A stretch of DNA of 64,000 bases from Akanthomyces muscarius (taxonomy: Eukaryota; Ascomycota; Sordariomycetes; Hypocreales; Cordycipitaceae): NCBI RefSeq assembly GCF_028009165.1, contig NC_079246.1, positions 1,054,001 to 1,118,000 of the forward strand. The letters are read 5' to 3'. The notes beneath the pieces are model-generated. The model was given only the letters and a program-made list of their open reading frames with translations, made no database searches and was not told where the DNA came from. Shown here piece by piece: positions 9,976 through 18,669 of the stretch (the stretch's first letter is position 1; every line of letters starts with the position of its first letter). The position numbers and the translations under genes are program-made.

Positions 9976-10464
9976 CTAGAACCATTCGATGTCCATGTCC
10001 TCGGAGCCAGAGTCGTAGGTGATTTCGTCCAAGTCGACTACCTCTTCGATCGAAGGGGGCTCCAGTTGGATGACTGGCTCGTCGAGCGCTCCAAACGAGA
10101 TGAGCTCTTTTTCATCATCGCCCTCCCAGAATATGATTTCCCTCTTCAGAAGGATAGCAGTCACTCTTCCCACCCATTCCTCAACGTTTTTAGCGTCCAG
10201 GAGCGGCTTCTCGCTCGTGCAAATATGTCTGACGAGTGCTCTGTCCATTTGGTAGAACCAGCCGACCTCGACGCGATTTGGCGGCTTCTCCTGCACGACC
10301 AGTTCCCGCACGTCATGGGGTTCTTCAGCACCAGGATCGCAGCGGTATATGAAGAGGAGTATGGGCGCATCTGGGCACTCGATAGCCAGGGCATCTTGGC
10401 CGTCGTGCTTGATGCGCCATAAAGCCTGGTACATTGGATACTCTAGTGTCTCCAGATTGTCCAT
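9976..10464 (-). CDS. Small acidic uncharacterised protein, probable member of local family
   Basis: A 162-aa intronless frame starting MDNLETLEYPMYQALWRIKH. Beta-like segments follow (DALAIECPDAPILLFIYRC and VRELVVQEKPPNRVEVGWF), then a helix MDRALVRHICTSE and the family-like helix VEEWVGRVTAILLKREIIFW. The tail is strongly acidic (IEEVVDLDEITYDSGSEDMD) and ends EWF. The overall order matches the products at 8208 and 8899, but it is the most diverged of the set apart from the 4258 gene. No signal peptide or membrane helix; the acidic tail could mediate binding to a basic partner. Confidence 0.6.
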   Translation of the reverse strand: MDNLETLEYPMYQALWRIKHDGQDALAIECPDAPILLFIYRCDPGAEEPHDVRELVVQEKPPNRVEVGWFYQMDRALVRHICTSEKPLLDAKNVEEWVGRVTAILLKREIIFWEGDDEKELISFGALDEPVIQLEPPSIEEVVDLDEITYDSGSEDMDIEWF

Positions 10465-10857
10465 GCTTTCGTCTTTGTTGGGCCAAACAAAGGGAAAAAA
10501 ACAAAAGGAAGAGAAGGTCTAAGATGCAAGGGGAAAAGAGAAGGGGGAAGGAGGTGTAGGGTTGAAAAACTCGTGCGCTTCATTGGCCGGACTTTGTTCA
10601 TCCTCCCTGATATACATACTCTGGCAGAAGCTTCTTGCTGCTCGTATTTGTTTGTGACACAAGGTAGTACAATCACACGTAAACAACCCAATCACAGATA
10701 CACAGATACACAGACTTCGTATAAGATTGTATCGTATCACTATTTAAAACTGCTCATCTGTGGTGATCCGTCAGCATTGATGGCTTTGGTGCCACCAAAG
10801 GAAAGCGCCATGAGCCCACCAATTTTCCCCGCCGCTATCGGCATGCGCGGAGCGTCT
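10465..10857. other. Intergenic, no gene seen
   Basis: Promoter side of the minus-strand gene starting at 10464. Purine-rich around 10490-10560. Nothing else supported. Confidence 0.4.
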
Positions 10858-11278
10858 TCAAAATGTTCTTGGGGAAAATGTGCCTTCAGCTTGCATAGAT
10901 TCCAGTAACAACCGAAGTAGAGCTTCCAGCTCGTTCGTCCAGGGCACCGGAGCCGTGTGGCCCCAGAAACGCGGCTTGACATCCTCGAGCTTGTTCAATA
11001 CTGATTCGCTCACCACACCCAGACGCCGGACGCCGTCTAGGCTCTTCTCGCATGCCGTCTACTTTACGTCGATCAAAACTATCCCATCGCCTTTTCTGGT
11101 AAGGGTGATGACATAACCTGAGCATCCATTAAAAACCATTCTCTCCGGCGTCTAGATCCAGGCTTCCAGCTCTTCCCATGATATAGAGTGGCGAGCCTGG
11201 GTGTTTCAGATTGCCCGCTCCATCGCGGTACGGGTGGTAATCTGCGCGATCCTTCATCAAGTTATGCTCGTACGCCAT
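10858..11278 (-). pseudogene. Decayed gene with five in-frame stops, mutation pattern partly like RIP
   Basis: One minus-strand frame from about 11278 to a final TGA at 10858 has strong protein character but is broken by TGA TGA (11259-11254), TGA (11208-11206), TAG (11154-11152) and TAG (11061-11059). All lie in the same frame, with no frameshift. Readable pieces are RHSISWEELEAWI, TPERMVFNGCSGYVITLTRK, GDGIVLIDVK, LNKLEDVKPRFWGHTAPVPW and NELEALLRLLLESMQ. Both TAG codons would be explained by CAG changing to TAG, a C-to-T change in a CpA context, the preferred target of repeat-induced point mutation (RIP). The TGA codons are most simply explained by CGA to TGA, which is not the favoured RIP context. 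No family recognised, and I saw no intact copy in this window. Confidence 0.45.
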
Positions 11279-12196
11279 TGTTGGGTGTATTGTGGTGTCT
11301 CAATAAGCTTGAATATGTTTGAATGTGGAATGTGTGAGATGATGGTGATCTCGCAAGCTCTGGCCTCGTTTATCTGCGCTTTCGACTCGCAACGGAATGC
11401 CGGCTCTTTATACTACTTGACTCTTTACATGCAATGTTTCATGCTTTCATTTCACTTGCTTTCCACTTCTTTATTTATTCATGTTAAAACTGATTCACTC
11501 AGCTACCAGCCGCCGGCGTAACAAAGGCTCGGCTGGGCTCGTCAGACGACACAAGGCTCAAGACCAGGTGCTCTCTCCCTTCATTCTGAAAATATATGAC
11601 CAAAGAGTGTTTTTTCTTTATGATAAGAAAAAGCCAGAGTCTTTACGGTTGGACTAATAAGCTAGAGTTGTATGTTTGACGCGAGTTCGCTCTTTTAGCG
11701 TGGCTTGAGCGATACTCGTTTATGAAGTACGATGTAAAAGCCAACACATGACCTTGTTACTGAAAGAAGAAAACCCTTTTTTTTTTACATAGGCATAGTA
11801 GTTAACCAGCCAGAAAGGCCGCCGTTAGCCTAGGGGACTCTTTCTTTGGCCGGCTATGCACGCGCATCTCTTAGAAACAGCGAAAATGCGGTTTTGGAGC
11901 GAAATGGCGAGCGTTGACACGGCGGCAGTAGCTTTAACAATATTAGCGGTGGCAGCAACACTGAATAAACGATCGAGAACAACGGTATTGTGAGAAGCGT
12001 TTAAGTTACATGATATTACATCCAAACTTGGCCGCCACGCTCAGAATGTCCTGCGAATAGCGACAGCATCCCGTGCGAGCAGCAACACCCGAAAAAGCAT
12101 GCATACAAGTTGTACCGTATTGAAAACAAACAAAGAAAACACAATAGCACAGGAAGATCTACCCCAAACCAAACTGATTTTCCTACTCATCCATCA
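11279..12196. other. Intergenic, no gene seen
   Basis: About 0.9 kb. AT-rich with a T tract near 11778-11787. Short frames only. May include the promoter of the relic at 10858-11278 and the 3' UTR of the gene ending at 12197. Confidence 0.4.
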
Positions 12197-12637
12197 TCAC
12201 AGAATCACACAGCACCCTTCCGCCGCATCCTCCTTCGGTGGCGGGGAAAACAGCGGCCGGGCAGCTTTCAGCACGCTCTTCCGCCACTTCTCGGGGCTTA
12301 TCCGGGGATTCTCCTGAAGCGTCTTTACGCAGCACGCCATGAACTTGCCGCCGCTCGTCCCGTCGCCGCCCGCCTGGCTCGCGTACATGTAGCCGGCTTG
12401 GTTGGGTTTGCCAGACGGAGTTGTATATTGGTCCCATTCCCTGACCGACAACATGACGACCATCCTTTGTCCTGTATCCGGGTCTGTCCCGAGGGTGAAG
12501 ATCTTGGCAAACAGCTGCCCGAGTGTGGTCACTCCGTCGCGCCCAAAGTCGACAGTGATGGCATGGCGAGTGTCCTGGTCCACGGCGGGGTCACTGAGCG
12601 AGCCGTAGTAGACCTGGCATAATGAATGGGAGGCCAT
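12197..12637 (-). CDS. Small uncharacterised protein with C-terminal CAAX box
   Basis: A 146-aa intronless frame starting MASHSLCQVYYGSLSDPAVD. The middle contains TLGTDPDTGQRMVVMLSVRE and a Gly-rich ASQAGGDGTSGGKFMACC. A helical segment (ISPEKWRKSVLKAARPLF) precedes a Pro-rich linker and the terminal residues EGCCVIL. The last four, CVIL, form a CAAX motif; a terminal Leu normally favours geranylgeranylation, and the preceding Cys could be palmitoylated. The protein would then be anchored to a membrane although it has no transmembrane segment. It is not recognisably a Ras-family GTPase: no P-loop is visible and it is too short. Function unknown. Confidence 0.6.
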   Translation of the reverse strand: MASHSLCQVYYGSLSDPAVDQDTRHAITVDFGRDGVTTLGQLFAKIFTLGTDPDTGQRMVVMLSVREWDQYTTPSGKPNQAGYMYASQAGGDGTSGGKFMACCVKTLQENPRISPEKWRKSVLKAARPLFSPPPKEDAAEGCCVIL

Positions 12638-13470
12638 GGCTGTAGGATGAGCGTTTGACTGTGATGTGCTGTTGTCTGGTTTTCTGTGCGTAAAGAAGGA
12701 AAAAGTTGAAAGTTAATGAGTTGGTTTTGACAGTCATGACAAGTCTGCATATATATGTCTGCAAATTTGACGCTCGAGCTTTTGGGGATCAGGATACACC
12801 TGTTTCGCGGTCGCTTTGTGGTGAGCATCTCAAAGGACCGGGTGATCGTGGCCTTCCCGACGTTCATCATCGACGGCAAAGACTGAACAGCTGCAACTGT
12901 TTTCATCAGTGCATTTTGAGGGCGCATCGCGTTGTGCGACCTGCCTGTCAAAGACACCCTCTCTAGACGTCAAAGAACAAAGGCTGACTTTGGAGAACCA
13001 GTGAGCCGGCCCAGCGGCAGCTCGGACAATGCTACGACCGGTGTCACTAAAATTACACAGCTACGCGCCGACTGCCAGCTGCGTTGGACAGTTTACTTCT
13101 GCAGCAGGACTCTGTGGCCAAAGGCAATAATTCTCAGGCAAGATGTATTCGCTAAACTATCAATTTGACTTTTTTCCTCTCTTTCGTCAGTCCTTCCATT
13201 CCCTTTATACATCGCACATAGAAACTCCTTCTCAAATGCCAGACAAGAAAACCATTATTCCAGCGCACGAATCAACCAAAACATCAAAGAACTCCTTCAG
13301 AAAATGAAACTATGAATGATTAAAAAAACGTCCAACGCTGATGCAATGTACCACAGGTTTCGTAACCACATCCTGTTTCTTTCATCTCTTTGCAGCAATT
13401 CCCGTTACAACGTCGTGCGTCTTTGCCTCGCAAAACTAATATATACATACAGCGGTCCTTTATTAACGCA
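12638..13470. other. Intergenic, no gene seen
   Basis: About 0.83 kb holding the promoter of the minus-strand gene at 12637 and the 3' UTR of the gene ending at 13471. Short frames only. Confidence 0.4.
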
Positions 13471-16400
13471 TTAAATTCTCATGCGTGATCGAGTAGACCG
13501 CTGGGGTTTCGCAGGCGTGCCGTTGGAAACCATGCCAAAGTGCTCGGCCAGGCGCGCGGTTCGCTCCTTCTCTGCCGTAGTCTTGGCTCGTGTGACTGGC
13601 TTTGCGATGCCGCTCATTTGCACAGTCTTGGGTTTGGAGCTCTTCGCCCTCTCCGGCTTGTCCTCCTCCTTTTTCTGGATTTCCTCTTGGTAGATGGCCA
13701 GAGGGTTGCTCCAGTTGACGCATTTGCGTCCTTCCTTCTCGGATGAAGTTTCGCGCTCCACGGCTTCTTGCTCGATCTGTGCCTGTTCCTGTTGCTTAGC
13801 GAGGAACTGGGCAGGGTATTCGGCATCTGCCTTGTTCTTCTGCGTGTTCGCGCGAGTCTGGTAGGTCAACTCCTGCTGCGCGATGCGAACTGCCGAATTC
13901 AGCGGAGGGCCACCATTCCGCCTCATCTTGATGGAAGTGGGGATGGCGGACTTGGCGGATGGCGGACCTGTCTGGTTTCGCAGCCGAGAGGAGCGTCTAG
14001 ACGTGCTGTCCATTTCATCGTCTTGCTTCTCGTCATCGGCATTTGCTACGAAGTCAGTCATCTTGACATCCAGGGTCGCAGTCTGTTCTTCGTCATCGGT
14101 TGCTGCCGTATCCTTCTTCGTAGACGTTTTTCCGTAACGACGGATTTTCTTCGGTGACGCGGTGGGGGACCTCTTCAGAGGCGACTCGTGCTGGTCATGC
14201 TCCTTTTCCAGCTTGCGCTTGTTCTTGCTTGGGCTTTCCGTATTAGGGCTCTTAGGACCCAGAGGCTGGCGCTTAACCGCAGAGCCGACTGGAGATCCCG
14301 CCTCAGTAGTAGAAGGGCGCTTTGGTCGTGAGCGTCTAATAAACTCCCTCATATAATCGCGCCCAGGACTATCGTAATCATGGGATTGCGCTGTGACAGT
14401 TTCCACAATCTCTGTTGTGACTGTCGGAGGGCTTTCCGGAACTGACTGCTGCTGCTGCACACTTACTTCCACTGCGCTCGGACTCCTGCTGTTAACAGGA
14501 GTAAATGACAGAGTCAGCGTCGGGCTAGAGCTAAGCCTGTTTCCCTTTGACGAAGATGAAGCACGAGCAGAGGTAACCGGGCTTGGGCTTTGTGCAATAA
14601 CACTAGGCTCAGCCTCGGCGTCTGCGGCGTGCTCTTCAATGGAAGCCAGAGGTAAGTCTAGCGCCGGTAGGCCGTCAAAGATGCCCAATCCACCGATGGA
14701 GCTGTCCACGACAGGCGAAATCGAGACCTCCTGGACCGCTGCTCGTTCGGGTTCTACTGCAGTTTCAGCACGGGCAGTCTGCTCAACATCTCCACGAGAC
14801 TCAATCTCGGCAGAAGGAGAGAACAGCTGCTGTGTCAAGACTTCTTCGGTATCTTCAGTTTTGCGACCCGTTTCGGCGATGCTGGGGAGCGCCGCGCCCA
14901 AGACCGGTGATACGCTTAGTGAAATCGACTTGGAGCCGAATATGTCAGGATTCTGGCGCATGTCGATATTCACCACCTCGTTCGCAGCCTGTCGCGATCC
15001 AAAAGACCTCCTGCCATTGAGGCTTCTGCGGGGCTTTTGGGTATTCCGCATCACAGGAGATACAGACGGCTTCGCTTCAATTGGGGCCGCCGTGGCTTGA
15101 GTAGACTTCTTGACGGGAGACAATACGCCCTCCGCGTCAGTAGAAGTCTGATCAGCCTGGAGCACAAATTTCAGCGGAGAAAATGTCAGTCTGCGATTCT
15201 GTAATAGGCCATCCCCGGGAGAAAATGTCTTGTCGGCCCGGAACACAAGCTTGTGCGGGGAAATCGTTTGTCTGCGATTCTGCACTTTCAGGCAGCCACG
15301 GATCAGAGGCTCGCTCAGTCGTCTGGAGCTGTTCTTTTTCAAGCTTGCAACGGACCGGGACGTCGCTTCAGCATTGTTCAACCAAGTGACCGAATTAAAG
15401 CCAGGTGAAGCCGTGCCAAAGTCAAAGCTGGTCGGTTTCTGTGGCGTCCCAGATGGCAAGTCAACGGACTGCTTCGCGGGGCTGGGTGGGAACAGAGCCG
15501 AAATGGAAGCAATGGGGCTTGGAACGTCAGCGGTGATGAACGAGATGTTGTTAAAGATGCGGGGTGTGGCGGGCTCGCCAACCACAGATCTAGCCGGCGT
15601 CTGGACAGCAGAGACCCTGGGCTTCGCGGGCGATGGCTCACTCGGCAGCTCGACCCTGCGATACGTCGGACACGGCGTAGCGGCGAGCTTCGTAGGCGAC
15701 AAGTTCCAGGGCGTTGCGCCGGGTCGCATACCGGAAAGTCGTTGCATGCCAGCAAATGCGGTGCCGAAGGGTGCTGCCTTGGGGAATGTCGACGGAGTCG
15801 CAAGACTGTTGCGCAAATTTCGAATCTCAGCCAATGGTGTTGCAGGGGGGGGCGATGCAGGCTTGGTAGGCGAGGGCTCAATCTTTGGCGTCGTCGCAGG
15901 CAACAGCTTGATCGTCGGCTCGCTGATGCGTGGCCCATCAGTCTTAATAGGCGGGCTTCTATGTCGCGGGCTTCGCTTTGTCGGGGACTTGGCGTCAGAC
16001 ATGCAACGAGGCGGCTCCATGACGGCGGCTGGAGTGACGGGTTCTCGGCCCGGGGTAAAGAGAGCAATGGGGGACAGCGTGGGACTGGTGATCTGCGGGC
16101 GCGGGAGGACGCTGAATCGTCGGCGAGGCACACGGAAATGGGACTTGATCTGTGCCAGCTGCATTGCGTCTGTATAAGTGCGCAATGTGTTTCCGGCAGT
16201 AGGGACAGTCCCTGCCCGTCGCTTCAGAGGCACCATCTGAACGTAGTGACCAGCTCTGCGCTGCCGTATTTGAGCTCGTGTTAGGGCCGTTGGGTAAGCG
16301 CTCAGGCTATCAGCGACATCAGCCCTAGCCTGCATTTTCAGGCCTGTCATCTCCAGGCTCGACAGCGGCTCTCCCTTTACCTGCCACTCCTCGTCGGGCG

Positions 16401-16899
16401 CTTCGTATGAATTCAGCCGGCGGACAACGCGGCGTGTGGGCATACCGTCTTCAGCTACGGTGGGAACTTCTATGTTTGCCGGCGGAGCAGGGATAGGTTT
16501 CGTCGGGGCTTCCGTAGTACGGGGAATCGGAAGGCCAACGCGCTTCATGACGGTGCCGGAGAAGTTGCGAATCAGCTGGGCAGGTAGCTCGATGCGCGAC
16601 CAGGCACGCAGCTGTGTCTGTGTGCGAGGGCCTTGGAAGTGGTTCGACCATTGTCTTGACGTCTTGTTAATAATCGGGCAATACGATCTGAAAGGGAAGG
16701 CATACTGTATCGCAGATTGTGAGCTTTCTGTCGTTGTTGAAGCTGTGGTCGCGTCCTGCAGCGGGAAGAACGCATCCGGCACTCTGTATGATAATCTAAA
16801 ATCATTAGGCCGCGCATCTTTCCGTGAAAATGGCGTGAAGGCATACCTATCTATTCCAGCAGCTCCTAACGCGTCGTGTCGGGGCGGATTGGTATCCAT
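13471..16899 (-). CDS. Large disordered Ser/Pro-rich basic protein, probably nuclear
   Basis: The open frame is 1142 aa. A likely 63-bp intron (16846-16784; GTATGC start, CCTAATG, ATCATACAG end) lies near the start and keeps the frame; removing it gives about 1121 aa and joins AAGID to RVPDAFFPL. Most of the protein is predicted to be disordered. It is rich in SP and TP sites, many followed by K or R (KSPTKRSPRHRSPP, SPSKNKRKLEK, ESPLKRSPTASPKK), with basic clusters suited to nuclear import and CDK/MAPK phosphorylation. Two related segments occur in tandem: QNRRQTISPHKLVFRADKT and QNRRLTFSPLKFVLQADQT. The C-terminus is more conserved in character (RRSSRLRNQTGPP, KCVNWSNPLAIYQEE, TAEKERTARLAEHFGM). 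No catalytic domain or named family recognised. Confidence 0.8.
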   Translation of the reverse strand: MDTNPPRHDALGAAGIDRYAFTPFSRKDARPNDFRLSYRVPDAFFPLQDATTASTTTESSQSAIQYAFPFRSYCPIINKTSRQWSNHFQGPRTQTQLRAWSRIELPAQLIRNFSGTVMKRVGLPIPRTTEAPTKPIPAPPANIEVPTVAEDGMPTRRVVRRLNSYEAPDEEWQVKGEPLSSLEMTGLKMQARADVADSLSAYPTALTRAQIRQRRAGHYVQMVPLKRRAGTVPTAGNTLRTYTDAMQLAQIKSHFRVPRRRFSVLPRPQITSPTLSPIALFTPGREPVTPAAVMEPPRCMSDAKSPTKRSPRHRSPPIKTDGPRISEPTIKLLPATTPKIEPSPTKPASPPPATPLAEIRNLRNSLATPSTFPKAAPFGTAFAGMQRLSGMRPGATPWNLSPTKLAATPCPTYRRVELPSEPSPAKPRVSAVQTPARSVVGEPATPRIFNNISFITADVPSPIASISALFPPSPAKQSVDLPSGTPQKPTSFDFGTASPGFNSVTWLNNAEATSRSVASLKKNSSRRLSEPLIRGCLKVQNRRQTISPHKLVFRADKTFSPGDGLLQNRRLTFSPLKFVLQADQTSTDAEGVLSPVKKSTQATAAPIEAKPSVSPVMRNTQKPRRSLNGRRSFGSRQAANEVVNIDMRQNPDIFGSKSISLSVSPVLGAALPSIAETGRKTEDTEEVLTQQLFSPSAEIESRGDVEQTARAETAVEPERAAVQEVSISPVVDSSIGGLGIFDGLPALDLPLASIEEHAADAEAEPSVIAQSPSPVTSARASSSSKGNRLSSSPTLTLSFTPVNSRSPSAVEVSVQQQQSVPESPPTVTTEIVETVTAQSHDYDSPGRDYMREFIRRSRPKRPSTTEAGSPVGSAVKRQPLGPKSPNTESPSKNKRKLEKEHDQHESPLKRSPTASPKKIRRYGKTSTKKDTAATDDEEQTATLDVKMTDFVANADDEKQDDEMDSTSRRSSRLRNQTGPPSAKSAIPTSIKMRRNGGPPLNSAVRIAQQELTYQTRANTQKNKADAEYPAQFLAKQQEQAQIEQEAVERETSSEKEGRKCVNWSNPLAIYQEEIQKKEEDKPERAKSSKPKTVQMSGIAKPVTRAKTTAEKERTARLAEHFGMVSNGTPAKPQRSTRSRMRI

Positions 16900-17562
16900 G
16901 CTGTGATGGGGGAGCTTCGGAGCTCAAGACGCGGTTGCTATGTTCGAGATGAAAGGATATCGTCGCGTGTCGTAAGAAAGTCAAAGTAATCAGGGAATCG
17001 AGTAGTCGAGACTGAGGATTATAAGCAAAGCATGTCCAGTATCACTAAAGGGGTTAATGTCGCGTGTCGAGGGGGGAGAGAAAAGACGGTAAATAAAGCA
17101 CTAGAAGCAAACGCCTTCATGTCGCACGCCGACGCGTAGGTTTCGTCTAAATATCACACGAACCAGGAACTTGGTGGAGCTCCTTGTGCTCCCAATTCAT
17201 TTGTTTACAATCTGCCCGATTGGTGCTGTTTAAAGATGACGCTAGACCTAGTTCGGCAGTTTGTTTCCTTTGAGCTCCCACCAGTAACAGCGAACCAGCC
17301 TGCTGACTCATCGATTTTTACAGGGCCGACAGGCGATAGCTAGCTGCCTGCATTGTGACTACGGTGCCCCTCCATGGGCTGTCGAGTCACCAGCAACGTC
17401 GTCGTCATTCGCCTACGCATCCAATATTTCGCCATCCCAACGACAAGAATAACAACAAGCTATACGAAGTCGCACCAGAATCCTGAAACCACTCCTCGAC
17501 TCGAAAAGTCTCATATTCAACCGATCGAGAGACACACATACCATCCCTCGCGCCGCTGCACC
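16900..17562. promoter_or_regulatory. Divergent promoter region
   Basis: A 663-bp region shared between the minus-strand gene starting at 16899 and VPS60 starting at 17563. It contains one ACGCGT (17132-17137), the core of the MluI cell-cycle box bound by MBF in yeasts. A single hexamer is weak evidence. The last 190 bp form the leader of VPS60. Confidence 0.4.
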
Positions 17563-18201
17563 ATGAATCGCCTGTTCGGCTCCAAGCCCGCGGGGCCCAA
17601 GCCCACGCTCAACGGCGCCATCACCAACATTGACGCGCGCATCGCCTCGGTCGACACCAAGCTCAAGGCGATCAACGGGGAGCTCTCCGCCTACCAGGAG
17701 AAGCTGGCGCGCATGCGCGACGGGCCCGGCAAGCAAGCCATCAAGCAAAAGGCGCTCAAGGTGCTGCAGAAGCGCAAGGCCTACGAGGCGGAAAAGGACA
17801 AGCTCGAGGGCCAGGTGTGGAACATGGAGCAGGCGCAGAGCATGCAGGACAACCTCAAGAACGTCATGACCCAGGTCGACGCCATGAAGACGACCAACAA
17901 GGAGCTGCGCAAGCAGTACGGCAAGATCGACATTGACAAGATCGAGTCGATGCAGGACGACATGGCCGACCTGCTCGACATGGGCAACGACATCCAGGAC
18001 AGCCTCGCCCGCAGCTACGACATACCCGACGAGGTCGACGAGTCCGAGCTCGACGCCGAGCTCGAGGCCCTCGGCATGGAGCAGGAGCTCGAGCAGGAAT
18101 TCGCCGGCGGCGTCCCGGGCTTCCTCCAGGACGAGGTGGTGCCCGAGTTTGTCGACGAGCCGCCGCAGACAGAGGACAAAGTGAAGCAAGTAGCTGGCTG
18201 A
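17563..18201 (+). CDS. VPS60: ESCRT-III associated protein Vps60 (CHMP5 family)
   Basis: Codes for 212 aa, close to human CHMP5 (219 aa). It starts MNRLFGSKPAGPKPTLNGAI, the family signature, and continues with NIDARIASVDTKLKAINGEL and the conserved MRDGPGKQAIKQKALKVLQ. Amphipathic helices with NMEQAQSMQ and VDAMKTTNKELRKQYGKIDI follow, then DLLDMGNDIQDSLARSYDIP and an acidic C-terminus with a LDAELEALGMEQEL segment. Snf7-fold proteins of this kind act at endosomes in multivesicular body formation; Vps60 binds Vta1 and regulates the Vps4 ATPase. An in-frame ATG at 17374 would add 63 residues, but the MNRLFG start matches the family and the upstream part is leader. Intronless. Confidence 0.93.
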   Translation: MNRLFGSKPAGPKPTLNGAITNIDARIASVDTKLKAINGELSAYQEKLARMRDGPGKQAIKQKALKVLQKRKAYEAEKDKLEGQVWNMEQAQSMQDNLKNVMTQVDAMKTTNKELRKQYGKIDIDKIESMQDDMADLLDMGNDIQDSLARSYDIPDEVDESELDAELEALGMEQELEQEFAGGVPGFLQDEVVPEFVDEPPQTEDKVKQVAG

Positions 18202-18669
18202 CTTTTAGTCGGCTTTCCTTTTTCTATTTATTTTACGGGGCTTTTTCTTGGCTTTACATGTCATCTTAGCGACTCATATCTTGGTTTATTAATATCACAT
18301 TACCCGTTCATCAGGGCAAATAAGGCGGGACGTGTTTTTTATTTGGACCATCACCGATTGCTTATGGGCTGGAATAGTAAATGTACTTGATTATCGTACG
18401 TACACATGGCTGGGGCTACTCCTAGCCGTGTCTGTGCCTTCTATCTACTTCGCCAAGGCCATCTACATGTCGGACAGATGTGCCAACGCCGTTTCCTCAT
18501 GCATATCCCAAATACCATAAAAAGCGTTGCTGATAGTCACCTTGGCTTCATACATATGTCCAAATTAAAGTTCTAAAATGCCTGCCATGATATGCGTTCC
18601 CTGTTTCCTGTTGCGCCCAATAACTAATGCGAAAATGAATACAAAAACTGTGCGCACGCAGCTCCAAGC
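18202..18669. other. Convergent 3' region
   Basis: A 468-bp region between the ends of VPS60 (+) and the F-box/WD40 gene (-). It should hold both 3' UTRs. AT-rich; no gene seen. Confidence 0.5.

Noticed and set aside
17374..17562. In-frame N-terminal extension of Vps60 from an upstream ATG
   Set aside because: The family starts at MNRLFG, and the extra 63 residues have no coding character and sit where the leader is expected.
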